DNA of 64,000 bases, taken from assembly GCF_003992725.1 (NCBI RefSeq), contig NZ_RZNF01000004.1, positions 149,992-213,991 on the forward strand. The letters run 5' to 3'. Under the pieces are notes generated by a model. It searched no databases. It was not told where the DNA came from and worked only from the letters and a program-made list of their open reading frames with translations. Below, one piece after another: positions 29,296 through 38,372 of this stretch. How positions within the stretch are numbered: the first letter of the stretch is position 1; every line of letters starts with the position of its first letter. The position numbers and the translations under genes were made by a program. This stretch comes from Rhodomicrobium lacus. GTDB lineage: Bacteria > Pseudomonadota > Alphaproteobacteria > Rhizobiales > Rhodomicrobiaceae.

Positions 29296-29916
29296 ATGAA
29301 AAAATCAGTCCTGGAGGACTATATATTCGGTCCAGCCAAAGACAGAGCTTTGAAAATTGCTTTGCTGACGCGAGACATTCGGGGGAGTATCGAATCTCGC
29401 ATAGTAAACGAATTTGTTTCTAAATTAGAATCAAACCTTTGCGATAAAGGGCTTCCTAGTATATTTTATTGTCCGACAGATTTTTCAAAAAAATATCAGA
29501 GTATTAAGTGGAGATCGCCTCAATGGGGAAAAGGATGGTATATTGGCATCGGCTTTGACTTCCCTAATTATCGGCAAGGTGGGTGGGGTTTTTGCGCTCC
29601 AAATACAAGCGCAGCTAATCACCCAAATAACACAGAAGGTTCCCATGCATTAGACGGAAGCATCCGAGAAGTAATTATTTCTGAAATTCGAAAGAGAAAT
29701 TTTAGGGGCGGCTTGCCGAAAGAATGGTCTTGGTGGCCTGCGTTTTTTGAGGTTAGCGGCCTACAGAACTGGCTCGAGACCGAATGTCTGCTCAAGCTTG
29801 CCGGAGTTGAGCTTCACGACGGGATGCCTTTTGTCGACTGGCTCGCAGGTGATCTCGAATTGTTGTATCGCACCGTCGACAAAGTGCTTTCCGAACACGC
29901 CCAGTCGCAACCCTAA
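29296..29916 (+). CDS. C-terminal continuation of the split PD-(D/E)XK protein
   Basis: Open frame of 206 residues beginning MKKSVLEDYIFGPAKDRALK. It reads like the C-terminal module that follows the nuclease in PDDEXK_4 proteins: a helix resembling LEIALEIxxAxxxIR, then aromatic strands (KWRSPQWGKGWYIGIGFDFP, EWSWWPAFFEVSGLQNW) and a final helix. Its frame overlaps the preceding gene's end, and a one-base shift between roughly 29250 and 29288 would join them. The ATG used is the best available but has GGAGG fourteen bases away, weaker than normal. The first 450 bases are clearly AT-rich against the window, which suggests transfer. It could also be an independent gene. Confidence 0.55.
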   Translation: MKKSVLEDYIFGPAKDRALKIALLTRDIRGSIESRIVNEFVSKLESNLCDKGLPSIFYCPTDFSKKYQSIKWRSPQWGKGWYIGIGFDFPNYRQGGWGFCAPNTSAANHPNNTEGSHALDGSIREVIISEIRKRNFRGGLPKEWSWWPAFFEVSGLQNWLETECLLKLAGVELHDGMPFVDWLAGDLELLYRTVDKVLSEHAQSQP

Positions 29917-31343
29917 ACCGGCAGCGGCACGCCCGTCGCCCTGAACGCCGCCTCCTGCCGCGCGCCGACTTCGTCGCGGCGGAAATCCTCGATCACCTCG
30001 TTGAAGGCGCGATAGAAATTCATCTCGGTCTGAAGGTGCAGGAACACCGCGCCAAGCCCGATCGCGGCGCGGTCCATGAACACGAACTCGCGCGGCACCT
30101 TCACCGGCCCCTTCTCGCGCAAGCCCTGATGCACGCGGAACACCTCCCGGCGGCCATATTCGTTCGGCGCGACGCCCTCCGCCACCGAACGCACGCGGTC
30201 GTCGAGCAGCGGGCCGTAGATGAAGCCCGCCCAGATATTGAGAATGTCGATGAGTTCGTTCGACAGCCCCTTGAAGCCCCACGTCTCGTAGGCGTGCACG
30301 ATCAGCGCGCGGTCGTTCGTGCGCAGGCCGTTGTAAAGGTCGATCACGCCGCCGACGAATTTCGGCTTGAAGGTGCGGATGCAGCCATAGTCGAGCAGGT
30401 TGATGCCTGCCGCGCGGCCGTCGCCATCCTCGAAAATCGTGTAGTTGCCGAGATGCGGGTCGCCGTGGATCACCGCGAAATGGCTGAACGGATACCACCA
30501 GGCGCGGAAAAGCGCGCGCGCGATGGTGTTGCGCTCTTCGAGCGGGCGCGTCTTGTAGTCGAGGAGCTTGCGGCCGTCGAGCCACGTCATGGTGAGAAGC
30601 CGCTTCGTCGAGAGGTCCGGCAGAAGCTCGGGCACGCGGATGCGCTCGTCGCCCGCGAACATATGCGCGTAGAGCGCCATGTGCCGCGCTTCGAGCGTGT
30701 AGTCGAGTTCCTCGCGGAGCCGCTCGCCGATCTCTCCCACCATCTCGGTCGGGTCGATGGCCGCGTCCATGCGCTTGTAAAGCCCCATCACGATCTGAAG
30801 CTGGTTCAGGTCGGCTTCGACGGCGGATTGCATCTCGGGATACTGAAGCTTCACCGCGAGCGGACGGCCGTCGAGCGCGCGCGCCTTGTGCACTTGCCCG
30901 AGCGAGGCGGCGGCGGCGGCCTCGTGGCCGAATTCGGCGAATTTCGCCTGCCAGTCGGGGCCGAGTTCCGCGCTCATGCGGCGGCGGACGAACGGCCAGC
31001 CCATCGGCGGCGCCTGGTTCTGAAGCTGCGCGAGTTCGGCCGCGTATTCCGGCGGGATCGCGTCGGGCACGGTCGAAAGAAGCTGCGCCACCTTCATCAG
31101 CGGCCCCTTGAGGCCGCCGAGTGCCGCCGCGAGCGATTGCGCGTTCTTCTGCCGGTCCGCGCCGCCTGTGAGATACGCCGCGCCGAGCCTCGCCGCCACG
31201 CCGCCGACATTGGCGCCCACGCGCGCATAACGCTGCACGCGCTGGGTGAGCCGGTTGCCCTCGCGGTCGTCGCCGCCCGGCAGCGTCGTGTCGAGCTTCG
31301 GCAGCGTCGCCGCCTCTTTCGATGTGTCGGGCTTGTCCTGCAT
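29913..31343 (-). CDS. ABC1/AarF (UbiB-type) atypical kinase
   Basis: Protein of 476 residues in the ABC1/COQ8/UbiB family, which supports ubiquinone synthesis or lipid homeostasis through an atypical kinase fold. Seen are GGLKGPLMKVAQLLSTVPDA (the KxGQ region, here KVAQ), EAAAAASLGQVHKARALDGR (alanine-rich loop), LAVKLQYPEMQ (catalytic Lys), HFAVIHGDPHLGNYTIFEDG (catalytic loop) and INLLDYGCIR (DFG-like, DYG). ATG 31343 is weakly supported by GAAGCGGCG. Its end overlaps the island gene's stop by four bases on the opposite strand. The substrate of this subgroup is not defined. Confidence 0.88.
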   Translation of the reverse strand: MQDKPDTSKEAATLPKLDTTLPGGDDREGNRLTQRVQRYARVGANVGGVAARLGAAYLTGGADRQKNAQSLAAALGGLKGPLMKVAQLLSTVPDAIPPEYAAELAQLQNQAPPMGWPFVRRRMSAELGPDWQAKFAEFGHEAAAAASLGQVHKARALDGRPLAVKLQYPEMQSAVEADLNQLQIVMGLYKRMDAAIDPTEMVGEIGERLREELDYTLEARHMALYAHMFAGDERIRVPELLPDLSTKRLLTMTWLDGRKLLDYKTRPLEERNTIARALFRAWWYPFSHFAVIHGDPHLGNYTIFEDGDGRAAGINLLDYGCIRTFKPKFVGGVIDLYNGLRTNDRALIVHAYETWGFKGLSNELIDILNIWAGFIYGPLLDDRVRSVAEGVAPNEYGRREVFRVHQGLREKGPVKVPREFVFMDRAAIGLGAVFLHLQTEMNFYRAFNEVIEDFRRDEVGARQEAAFRATGVPLPV

Positions 31344-31428
31344 CGCCGCTTCTGTCGCTCCCTGAAGGCAGATAGGGCGGCCTGACAAAAAGACCAGAGC
31401 CGCCTTCGTTCTTGCGGTGATGCCGCGT

Positions 31429-33294
31429 CTAGATGTGCGGGCCTTCCTCCAGCGTCTCAAGCTCGGAGATCATGTCCTCGATCACCGACAGGCCCATCGA
31501 CCAGAAGCCGGGGTCCGTCGCGTCGAGGCCGAACGGCGCGAGAAGCTCGGTATGGTGCTTCGTGCCGCCCGCGCGCAGCATGTCGAGATAGCGGCCCTCG
31601 AAGCCTTCAGGCGCGCGCTCGTAGGCCGCGTAAAGCGAGTTCACGAGGCAATCGCCGAACGCGTAGGCGTAGACGTAGAACGGTGAATGCACGAAGTGCG
31701 AAACGTAGGTCCAATAGGTGTCATAACCTTCGTTCATCAGGATCGCAGGCCCAAGGCTCTCGCTCTGCACCTGAAGCCAGAACGCGCCGAGCTGATCGGA
31801 CGTCAGTTCGCCCTGCCGCCGCGCCTCATGCACGAGCAGCTCGAACTGGTAGAACGCGATCTGGCGCACGACGGTGTTGATCTTGTCCTCCACCTTCTGG
31901 GCGAGGAGCGCGCGCTTCTCGCGCGGATTCTCCGTCTGGTTCAGGAGCGCCTTGAAGGTCAGCATCTCGCCGAACACGCTGGCCGTCTCCGCGAGCGTCA
32001 GCGGCGTGTAGGCCATGAGCGCGCCTTGCGCATTCGCCAGCACCTGATGCACACCATGGCCAAGCTCATGCGCGAGCGTCATCACATCGCGCGGTTTGCC
32101 GAGATAATTCATCATGATGTAGGGATGCGCCGAAGGCACCGTCGGATGCGAGAACGCGCCGGGAGACTTTCCGTCGCGCACCGGTGCATCGATCCAGTTC
32201 TTCCTGAAGAAGCCGTCTGCCACCTCGGCCATCTTCGGCGAGAAGCGGCGATAGGCGGCGATAACGGTCGAATGCGCGTCTTTCCAGGCGATGACCGGTT
32301 CCGGGTCGCGGGTGATGGGGGCGTTGCGGTCCCAGTAATTCAGCGTATCCACGCCGAGCCACTTCGCCTTGAGCGCATAATAGCGGTGCGACAGGCGCGG
32401 ATAGCTCGCGCGCACGGCCGCGACGAGCGCGTCAACCACTTCCGGCTCGACGCGGTTCGCGAGGTGGCGCGAGGAGGCGACATCCGGGAAGCCACGCCAG
32501 CGGTCGGAGATTTCCTTGTCCTTCGCGAGCGTGTTCATGACGAGCGTGAACAGCCGCACGTTCTCCTTCAGCACCTTGCCGATCGACTGCGCGGCGGCCG
32601 CGCGGCGCTCGGGGTTGGCGTCCGAGAGAAGATTCAGCGCGGGTTCGAGCGTCAGCGTCTCGCCGTCCACGTCGAAGCGGAGCGCGGTCAGCGTCTCGTT
32701 GAAAAGGCGGCTCCAGGCGGCGGGGCCGGTCATCGCCTTTTCGTGGAAGAGCCGCTCGATATCGTCGGCGAGCTGATAGGGACGCTCCTTGCGCAGGTCG
32801 GTGAGCCACGGGCGATAATGGCCGAGCTTTTCGTTTGCGAGCGCCCGGTCGATCACCGCGTCGTCGATGCGGTTCAACTCCAGTTCGAAGAACAGAAGCT
32901 CCGTGCCGATCACCGTGAGCTTGTCGCGCACATCGCCGAAAAGCTTGGCGCGTGTGGCGTCGCCCGTGTCGGTGACGTAGTTCAGGTAGGAATAGGAGCC
33001 GATGCGGCCCATGAGGTCGGAGAGGCTTTCATAAGCAGCGAGCGCGCCCGCGAGGGCCGCCGGGTCGCGTTGCGCGAGATCGGCGAGTTTGCCTGCGTAG
33101 GCCGCCTTGAATTCTCCGGCGCGGGTCTTGGCGGTCTCGATGTCGGATGCCAGTTTCGCCTCATCCGGATAGAGATCGCCGAGGTTCCAGCCGGGGATTT
33201 CCTCGGCCTTCTGCGGCGCGACTTCGAGAAATCCGCGATCTGCCTCCAGAGCGCCCACCGGTTGCGTTTCCATCGCCCGCAAAGTCGAAAACAT
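31429..33294 (-). CDS. pepF: M3 family oligoendopeptidase F
   Basis: Zinc metallopeptidase degrading short peptides in the cytoplasm; 621 residues, typical of the M3B/PepF group. The zinc motif HExxH is in VMTLAHELGHGVHQVLANAQ (about 393-412), with the third ligand region LTLAETASVFGEMLTFKALL downstream. The N-terminal helical part begins near GWNLGDLYPDEAKLASDIET. ATG 33294 has AAGGACGG seven bases upstream. It diverges from the DUF882 gene and may be in an operon with the ABC1 kinase, 85 bases away. Confidence 0.93.
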   Translation of the reverse strand: MFSTLRAMETQPVGALEADRGFLEVAPQKAEEIPGWNLGDLYPDEAKLASDIETAKTRAGEFKAAYAGKLADLAQRDPAALAGALAAYESLSDLMGRIGSYSYLNYVTDTGDATRAKLFGDVRDKLTVIGTELLFFELELNRIDDAVIDRALANEKLGHYRPWLTDLRKERPYQLADDIERLFHEKAMTGPAAWSRLFNETLTALRFDVDGETLTLEPALNLLSDANPERRAAAAQSIGKVLKENVRLFTLVMNTLAKDKEISDRWRGFPDVASSRHLANRVEPEVVDALVAAVRASYPRLSHRYYALKAKWLGVDTLNYWDRNAPITRDPEPVIAWKDAHSTVIAAYRRFSPKMAEVADGFFRKNWIDAPVRDGKSPGAFSHPTVPSAHPYIMMNYLGKPRDVMTLAHELGHGVHQVLANAQGALMAYTPLTLAETASVFGEMLTFKALLNQTENPREKRALLAQKVEDKINTVVRQIAFYQFELLVHEARRQGELTSDQLGAFWLQVQSESLGPAILMNEGYDTYWTYVSHFVHSPFYVYAYAFGDCLVNSLYAAYERAPEGFEGRYLDMLRAGGTKHHTELLAPFGLDATDPGFWSMGLSVIEDMISELETLEEGPHI

Positions 33295-33701
33295 GCGCCG
33301 TCCTTTCGTGACCCTTTCCCTTTCCATTTGGCCATTTGAGCGGACGGGTCAACCGTCATCGGCGCTTTCGTCACCGGAAAGAGAGCGTCGCGCCTCCCGC
33401 GCCGGATCGCCTTAAGGGTTTGTTCAGGTTTCCGTTGTGCTAACCGCAAGGGCGTGTTGTTCGGCTTCTTTTCCACATATGTGGAAATTCATCGCGACAC
33501 CAATCATTTAGCTTGAGCGATGCGCAAATGTCATAACGAGTTCGCGCCGCGCCTTCTTTTTCTCTCATTTCATTCGTAACGCTTTGTTTACCAAATGGGG
33601 CTTATCTACTAAGGCGTGTGCTTTTGCTGACATCAACCCGGCGGCACCGCAGTCGAGTAGAGAACACCAGCGCTCATGGGCGCGAAACAGGGGTTCAACT
33701 G
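33295..33701. other. Divergent promoter region pepF / DUF882 gene
   Basis: About 400 bases between two divergent genes, so it should hold both promoters. Its most striking element is the 18-bp perfect palindrome at 33470-33487. AT-rich runs around 33570-33610 could hold the promoter for the plus-strand gene. No small gene is evident. Confidence 0.5.
33470..33487. promoter_or_regulatory. 18-bp perfect palindrome, operator-like
   Basis: TTTCCACATATGTGGAAA is exactly self-complementary, AT-balanced and lies in a divergent promoter region. The symmetry and length fit a dimeric repressor site. No regulator gene is adjacent and I do not recognise the motif. Confidence 0.5.
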
Positions 33702-34937
33702 GTGAAAGTTGTTGCGTTTGGCGGCGTACGCAGCCTGTTGACGGCTGCGATGGTTTCGTTATGCGTTGCGTTCAGCTTCCTTGCGACGGGAGTTTCCGCC
33801 GAGGAACGCACGATCTCGATGTACAACATCCATACGAAGGACACGATCAAGATCACCTTCAAGAAGGATGGGCGCTACATCCCTGAAGCTCTCGAAAAGC
33901 TCAACTACTTCATGCGCGACTGGCGCCGGAACATGACCATCAAGATGGATCCGCGCCTGATCGATCTCATGTGGGAGTTGCATAACGAACTCGGCTCGAA
34001 AGAACCGATCCACCTCATTTGCGGCTATCGCTCATCCGGCACGAACGAGCTTCTGCGCCAGACGCGCGGCGGACAGGCACGCAACAGCCGCCACATCACT
34101 GGGCAAGCCGCCGACCTCATGTTCCCCGACGTGCCGCTGAAACAGCTTCGCTATTCGGCGCTGGTGAAGGAGCGCGGCGGCGTCGGATACTACCCCGAAT
34201 CCGGCCTTCCCTTCGTGCATGTCGACACCGGCAATGTCCGCCACTGGCCGCGCATCACGCGCCCGGAACTCGCGGTGATCTTTCCGGGCGGCCGCTCTCA
34301 GCATGTCCCCGCCGATGGCCGCCCGCTGACGCCGCAGGATTCGCGTTTCTATCTCGCGCAATGGAAGGAAAGCGGCAAGGAACTGCCCTGGGTCATCACG
34401 CATAAGCGCGCGTCCGGCACCATGCTCGCGAGCCTCGTGCCAACCGATGCGCCGCTGCTTCGCCGTGCAAGTCTTTCGATGCCTGAAGCAGCCCCGGCCG
34501 CTCCTGCGAAGGTGGAGAAGGCCGCGCCGAAAGACGCCGAGCGTCTGCATCCATCGATCATGCGCCTCCCGCAAACGCTCGCGAAGCCTGACAGCCTCGC
34601 CCGCGATCCCGAGGAACTGCCGGAGATTGCCGAGGAAGGCGAGGAGCAGGAAGACGACATTGTCTTCGAGCCGCTTCCCTCCGACACCCTTCTGTCCGAG
34701 AAGTCGCTCGCCTACGACATTCTGAAGGGCGAGACCGCGCAGCCGCCCGTCTTCCAGAACGTGAAGCTTCTCATGACATCGCCGTCTGCGATCACGGGCG
34801 AGGATTTCGAGCACGGTCTTCAGATCGAGGCGCTTTACGAAGCACATGTATTCAAGGGCCCCGCGATTCAGGTCGCGCTGCGCAGGAGCGCGGCGAGGCT
34901 AGCCGCCGCCAATGCGGGCGTTTCGCAAGCGAGATAG
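33702..34937 (+). CDS. DUF882 / MepK-like murein hydrolase with long C-tail
   Basis: Exported protein of 411 residues. A signal peptide (about 1-28, ending GVSA) precedes a DUF882/peptidase-M15-like domain (about 29-190) of the YcbK/MepK type, which cuts peptide cross-links in peptidoglycan. The zinc-site residues appear in ARNSRHITGQAADLMFPDV (His and Asp) and ESGLPFVHVDTGNVRHW (HVD and RHW). The C-terminal 200 residues are Pro/Glu/Ala-rich and not seen in E. coli MepK; this long-tailed form is typical of Rhizobiales. GTG 33702 has AGGGG eight bases upstream. Confidence 0.88.
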   Translation: MKVVAFGGVRSLLTAAMVSLCVAFSFLATGVSAEERTISMYNIHTKDTIKITFKKDGRYIPEALEKLNYFMRDWRRNMTIKMDPRLIDLMWELHNELGSKEPIHLICGYRSSGTNELLRQTRGGQARNSRHITGQAADLMFPDVPLKQLRYSALVKERGGVGYYPESGLPFVHVDTGNVRHWPRITRPELAVIFPGGRSQHVPADGRPLTPQDSRFYLAQWKESGKELPWVITHKRASGTMLASLVPTDAPLLRRASLSMPEAAPAAPAKVEKAAPKDAERLHPSIMRLPQTLAKPDSLARDPEELPEIAEEGEEQEDDIVFEPLPSDTLLSEKSLAYDILKGETAQPPVFQNVKLLMTSPSAITGEDFEHGLQIEALYEAHVFKGPAIQVALRRSAARLAAANAGVSQAR

Positions 34938-34987
34938 GCACTCGCGGGAAACGCATTGCAGGCGGGGGCCGGCTGGAGCAGCTCCGA

Positions 34988-35009
34988 GAAAAGCGCGAAC
35001 CGGCTTTCC
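34988..35009. repeat. Short imperfect palindromic repeat, copy B
   Basis: Second copy of the 22-base unit at 14266-14287 (19 of 22 identical). It lies 51 bases after the DUF882 gene stop, between converging genes. Confidence 0.5.
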
Positions 35010-35079
35010 GTCCGGCATCGAGCTGAAACAGCGGGTCTGTGGGCCTCCTTTTAACCGGATGCGTTGCAGCGCCGAATTT

Positions 35080-35625
35080 TCATCGTGCCCGCGCCGGATT
35101 TCCGACGACGGTTGCACCCTCCGCCACATCGCGTGTAACGACGCTGCCCGCCCCGATCACCGCACCGTCGCCGATGGTAACGCCCGGCAGGACGATCGCG
35201 CCCCCTCCGATCCACACATCGCGGCCGATCCGCACAGGAAGGCCGCGTTCCAGTCCGCTCGCGCGCGTTGCGGCATCGCGAGGATGGTCGGCGGCGAGAA
35301 GCTGAACGTTAGGTCCGATGAGCGTGCGCTCGCCGATCGAGACGCGCGCCACGTCGAGGATGACGCAATTGAAGTTCACGAACGCCCCCGCACCGAGGCT
35401 GATGTTCGTGCCGTAATCGCAGAAGAACGGCGGCCGAATGAACGCGCCTTCGCCGACGAAAGAAAACCTCTCGGCGAGCATTGCATGAAGCTCGGTGGAG
35501 CTTGCCGCCATGGCCGCGTTATAGCGTTGCATCCATTGCGCCGCAGCTCGCCGTTCGGCGTCGAGTTCAGGATCTGTGGGGTCATAGAGTTCACCCGCGA
35601 GCATCTTTTCCTTGTCGGTCGGCAT
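35080..35625 (-). CDS. Maltose/nodulation-type O-acetyltransferase
   Basis: Left-handed beta-helix acetyltransferase of 181 residues, transferring acetyl from acetyl-CoA to a sugar or related hydroxyl. The N-terminal TDKEKMLAGELYDPTDPELD is the Maa-domain signature. Hexapeptide repeats run through ISLGAGAFVNFNCVILDVAR (active-site Asn/His region), LLAADHPRDAATRASGLERG and IVLPGVTIGDGAVIGAGSVV. GAGGGAAG precedes ATG 35625. It overlaps the TPP-enzyme gene by 35 bases on the same strand, so the two are co-transcribed; any metabolic link is unknown. Confidence 0.9.
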   Translation of the reverse strand: MPTDKEKMLAGELYDPTDPELDAERRAAAQWMQRYNAAMAASSTELHAMLAERFSFVGEGAFIRPPFFCDYGTNISLGAGAFVNFNCVILDVARVSIGERTLIGPNVQLLAADHPRDAATRASGLERGLPVRIGRDVWIGGGAIVLPGVTIGDGAVIGAGSVVTRDVAEGATVVGNPARAR

Positions 35626-37318
35626 CAACTTCCCTCTGTGGTAATGCTTTTTGCTGCGCCGCCGTACGGATTTCGGCCAGCGTTCGGCCGGGGCTGATCG
35701 CGTCGGGATCGATGCGCAATTCGAGGATCGAGGGAAGGCCCGACGCGCGCGCCATCTCGAAGGCGGCGGGAAAATCTTCCGTGCGCTCGACCACCGCGCC
35801 ATGACCGCCGAACGCGCGCGCATAGGCGGCAAAGTCGGGATTCCTGAGCGACGTTCCAGACACGCGTCCCGGATAATGCCGCTCCTGATGCATGCGGATG
35901 GTTCCATACATGCCGTTGTTCACGACGATGACAATCACGGCCGCGCCATATTGCACGGCGGTGGCGAACTCCTGCCCCGTCATGAGGAAATCGCCGTCGC
36001 CCGCAAACGTGACGACCGTGCGGCCCGGATGCACGAGCTTCGCCGCGACGCCCGCGGGCACGCCGTAGCCCATCGAGCCGGAAGTCGGGGCGAGGCCGGT
36101 GCCGCACTCGCGGTAAGTGTAGAAGCGATGCACCCAGGCGGCAAAGTTGCCCGCGCCGTTCGCGATGACCGCGTTGCCCGGAAGCGTCTCGCGCAGCCAG
36201 GCCACCACTTCGGCCAGCTGGAGGGCGCCCGGCGTCTTCTCCGGCGCGACCCACGCTTCATAATCCGCGCGCGCAGCCTCGCGCCACGCGGTCCATGCAG
36301 AGCCGTCGAGCGGCTTCATGTCTTCCAGTGCATCCGCGAAGGCATGGGGTCCGGCGTTGATGGCGAGGTCGGCCTGATAGACGCGGCCCAGCTCTTCCGC
36401 ACCCGCGTGGATGTGGATGAAAGGCTGCTTCGGTTTCGGGATGTCGAACAGCGTGTAGCCCTGGCTCGGCATTTCGCCGAGGCGCGGGCCGAACGCGATG
36501 ATGAGGTCGCTGTCGGCGATGCGCCGTTTCAGCGCCGGGTTGAGCGACATGCCGAGATCCCCCACGTAACACGGGCTCGTGTTGTCGAGATAGCTCTGGC
36601 GGCGCAGCGATGAGGCCACGGGCAGCCCCGTGCTTTCCGCGAACGCCTTCACCTTGAGCGCGACATCCTTGTCCCAGCCTCCGCCGCCGACGATCATCAG
36701 CGGGCGCTCACAGGCAGCGAGCCGCTTGCGAAACTCCGTCATTTGCGCGGGGCCTGGCGACGCCTCCACACGGCTGTAAGGCACGGCGTCGGCCACGGAG
36801 ACCCGCTCGCGCAGCACATCCTCGGGCACCGCCAATACGACCGGCCCCGGGCGCCCGCTTGTCGCGGTGGCGAACGCGCGCGCCACATATTCCGGGATGC
36901 GAGCCGCCTCCTCGATCTCCGCCACCCACTTCGACACCTCGCCGAACATGCGGCGGTAATCGATCTCCTGAAAAGCCTCGCGGTCGCGCATGGAGCGGCC
37001 GACCTGCCCTACGATCAGGATCATCGGCGTCGAGTCCTGCCGCGCCACGTGAAGCCCGGCACTCGCGTTCGTTGCTCCCGGCCCGCGTGTGACCATGCAG
37101 ATGCCCGGCTCGCCCGTGAGCTTGCCATAGGCTTCGGCCATCATCGCCGCGCCGCCTTCCTGCCGACACACGATATACGGCATGTCGCGCTCGTGATCGT
37201 AAAGCGCGTCCAGCACCGCGAGATAGCTTTCACCGGGTACACCGAAAATCATCCGCGCGCCGTGCAGGCGAAGCTGATCCGCCAGAATTCGACCGCCGCT
37301 CCTCGATGTTTGCGACAC
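35591..37318 (-). CDS. Thiamine-diphosphate enzyme, acetolactate-synthase-like
   Basis: Three-domain ThDP enzyme of 575 residues. The N-terminal Pyr domain has the activating glutamate in IVCRQEGGAAMMAEAYGKLT and MVTRGPGATNASAGLHVARQ. The C-terminal PP domain has the ThDP-magnesium motif VTFAGDGDFLMTGQEFATAV with VNNGMYGTIRMHQ. It lies outside any ilv operon and has no small regulatory subunit beside it, so a catabolic carboligase or decarboxylase is likelier than biosynthetic AHAS. GTG 37318 has GGAGG five bases upstream, which decides the start. Confidence 0.88.
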   Translation of the reverse strand: MSQTSRSGGRILADQLRLHGARMIFGVPGESYLAVLDALYDHERDMPYIVCRQEGGAAMMAEAYGKLTGEPGICMVTRGPGATNASAGLHVARQDSTPMILIVGQVGRSMRDREAFQEIDYRRMFGEVSKWVAEIEEAARIPEYVARAFATATSGRPGPVVLAVPEDVLRERVSVADAVPYSRVEASPGPAQMTEFRKRLAACERPLMIVGGGGWDKDVALKVKAFAESTGLPVASSLRRQSYLDNTSPCYVGDLGMSLNPALKRRIADSDLIIAFGPRLGEMPSQGYTLFDIPKPKQPFIHIHAGAEELGRVYQADLAINAGPHAFADALEDMKPLDGSAWTAWREAARADYEAWVAPEKTPGALQLAEVVAWLRETLPGNAVIANGAGNFAAWVHRFYTYRECGTGLAPTSGSMGYGVPAGVAAKLVHPGRTVVTFAGDGDFLMTGQEFATAVQYGAAVIVIVVNNGMYGTIRMHQERHYPGRVSGTSLRNPDFAAYARAFGGHGAVVERTEDFPAAFEMARASGLPSILELRIDPDAISPGRTLAEIRTAAQQKALPQREVDADRQGKDARG

Positions 37319-37630
37319 GCAACCTCCGATTTCTCGCCGTTGTGTCGTATATTTCGGAGAGTATCGCGCGTTTGCAACATGGCGCCGCTAATGTGGCTAA
37401 CCGCCTGGAGGCGCGCCGATCGGATATGCATAGAATATCGATCAAATCAGATGGTATTAAAAGGGGCGATGGTTCCGCCGCCTTCCGGCCCCCGGCTGGA
37501 GCTTCAGCCGTCCTTATTCCTTGCCGTCGGGCGTTAAGCGCGGGTAACAAGGCAATTAACAGAATCTAAACCACGAACCGGCTAGGTTGCGCACTTGCCT
37601 TAAGCGCGCCTTCGCCAACAGGAGGCATCC
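37319..37630. other. Divergent promoter region TPP enzyme / fsa
   Basis: 312 bases between divergent genes. It contains AT-rich patches near 37340-37370 and 37425-37460 that could serve as promoters. No clear operator, repeat or small gene was found. Confidence 0.4.
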
Positions 37631-38311
37631 ATGAAATTCTTCGTCGATACGGCCGATGTAGCCGAAATCCGCGATCTCGCCGAAAAGGGACTGCTCGACG
37701 GCGTGACGACGAACCCGTCGCTCATCGCCAAGACAGGCCGCAACTTCCTTGAAACGATCCGCGAAATCTGCGCCATCGTGTCCGGTCCCGTCAGCGCGGA
37801 AGTTTCGTCCACCGATGCCGAGACGATGATCGCCGAAGGCCGCAAGCTCGCGCGCATCGCTGAAAATGTCACCGTGAAGGTGCCGCTCACCTGGGACGGC
37901 CTCAAGGCGTGCCGCACGCTCGCGAATGAAGGCACGATGGTGAACGTGACGTTGTGCTTCTCGGCCAATCAGGCGCTGCTCGCCGCGAAAGCGGGTGCGA
38001 GCTTTGTGTCGCCGTTCGTTGGCCGCCTCGACGACATCGGTGAAGACGGCCTGGGCCTGATCCGCGATATTCGCCAGATCTACGACAACTACCCGGATTT
38101 CGGCACGGAAATCCTCGCCGCCTCGCTGCGCAGTCCGCGTCACGTGACGGAAGCGGCGCTTGCGGGCGCCGACGTTTCCACCATTCCGCCCTCCATCATG
38201 AAACAGCTCGTCAATCATCCGCTCACCGAGAAGGGTCTCGCGACCTTCGTCTCCGACTGGGCGAAGACGGGCCAGACGATCCTCAACGATGACGACCTGC
38301 GGACCGTCTGA
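37631..38311 (+). CDS. fsa: TalC/FSA-type transaldolase
   Basis: Small class I aldolase of 226 residues of the fructose-6-phosphate aldolase/TalC group, working in the pentose phosphate pathway. Conserved blocks: [36 protein letters not shown], the Schiff-base lysine in [15 protein letters not shown] (about residue 84), [20 protein letters not shown] and [23 protein letters not shown] precedes the ATG. It is followed by a hairpin and xerC. Whether it acts as transaldolase or F6P aldolase cannot be fixed from sequence alone. Confidence 0.94.
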   Translation: MKFFVDTADVAEIRDLAEKGLLDGVTTNPSLIAKTGRNFLETIREICAIVSGPVSAEVSSTDAETMIAEGRKLARIAENVTVKVPLTWDGLKACRTLANEGTMVNVTLCFSANQALLAAKAGASFVSPFVGRLDDIGEDGLGLIRDIRQIYDNYPDFGTEILAASLRSPRHVTEAALAGADVSTIPPSIMKQLVNHPLTEKGLATFVSDWAKTGQTILNDDDLRTV

Positions 38312-38341
38312 GGCGTGTTACGAGGAGCGCTCCGCGCTTCA

Positions 38342-38370
38342 GCCCTCTCCCGCCGAGGGAGAGGGCGTTT
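38342..38370 (+). terminator. Hairpin after fsa covering the xerC ribosome site
   Basis: GCCCTCTCCC pairs perfectly with GGGAGAGGGC around a GCCGA loop, followed by GTTTT. It could end the fsa transcript. Its right arm is also the purine-rich ribosome site of the preferred xerC start at 38373, so it could control that start as well. Confidence 0.6.
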
Positions 38371-38372
38371 TC

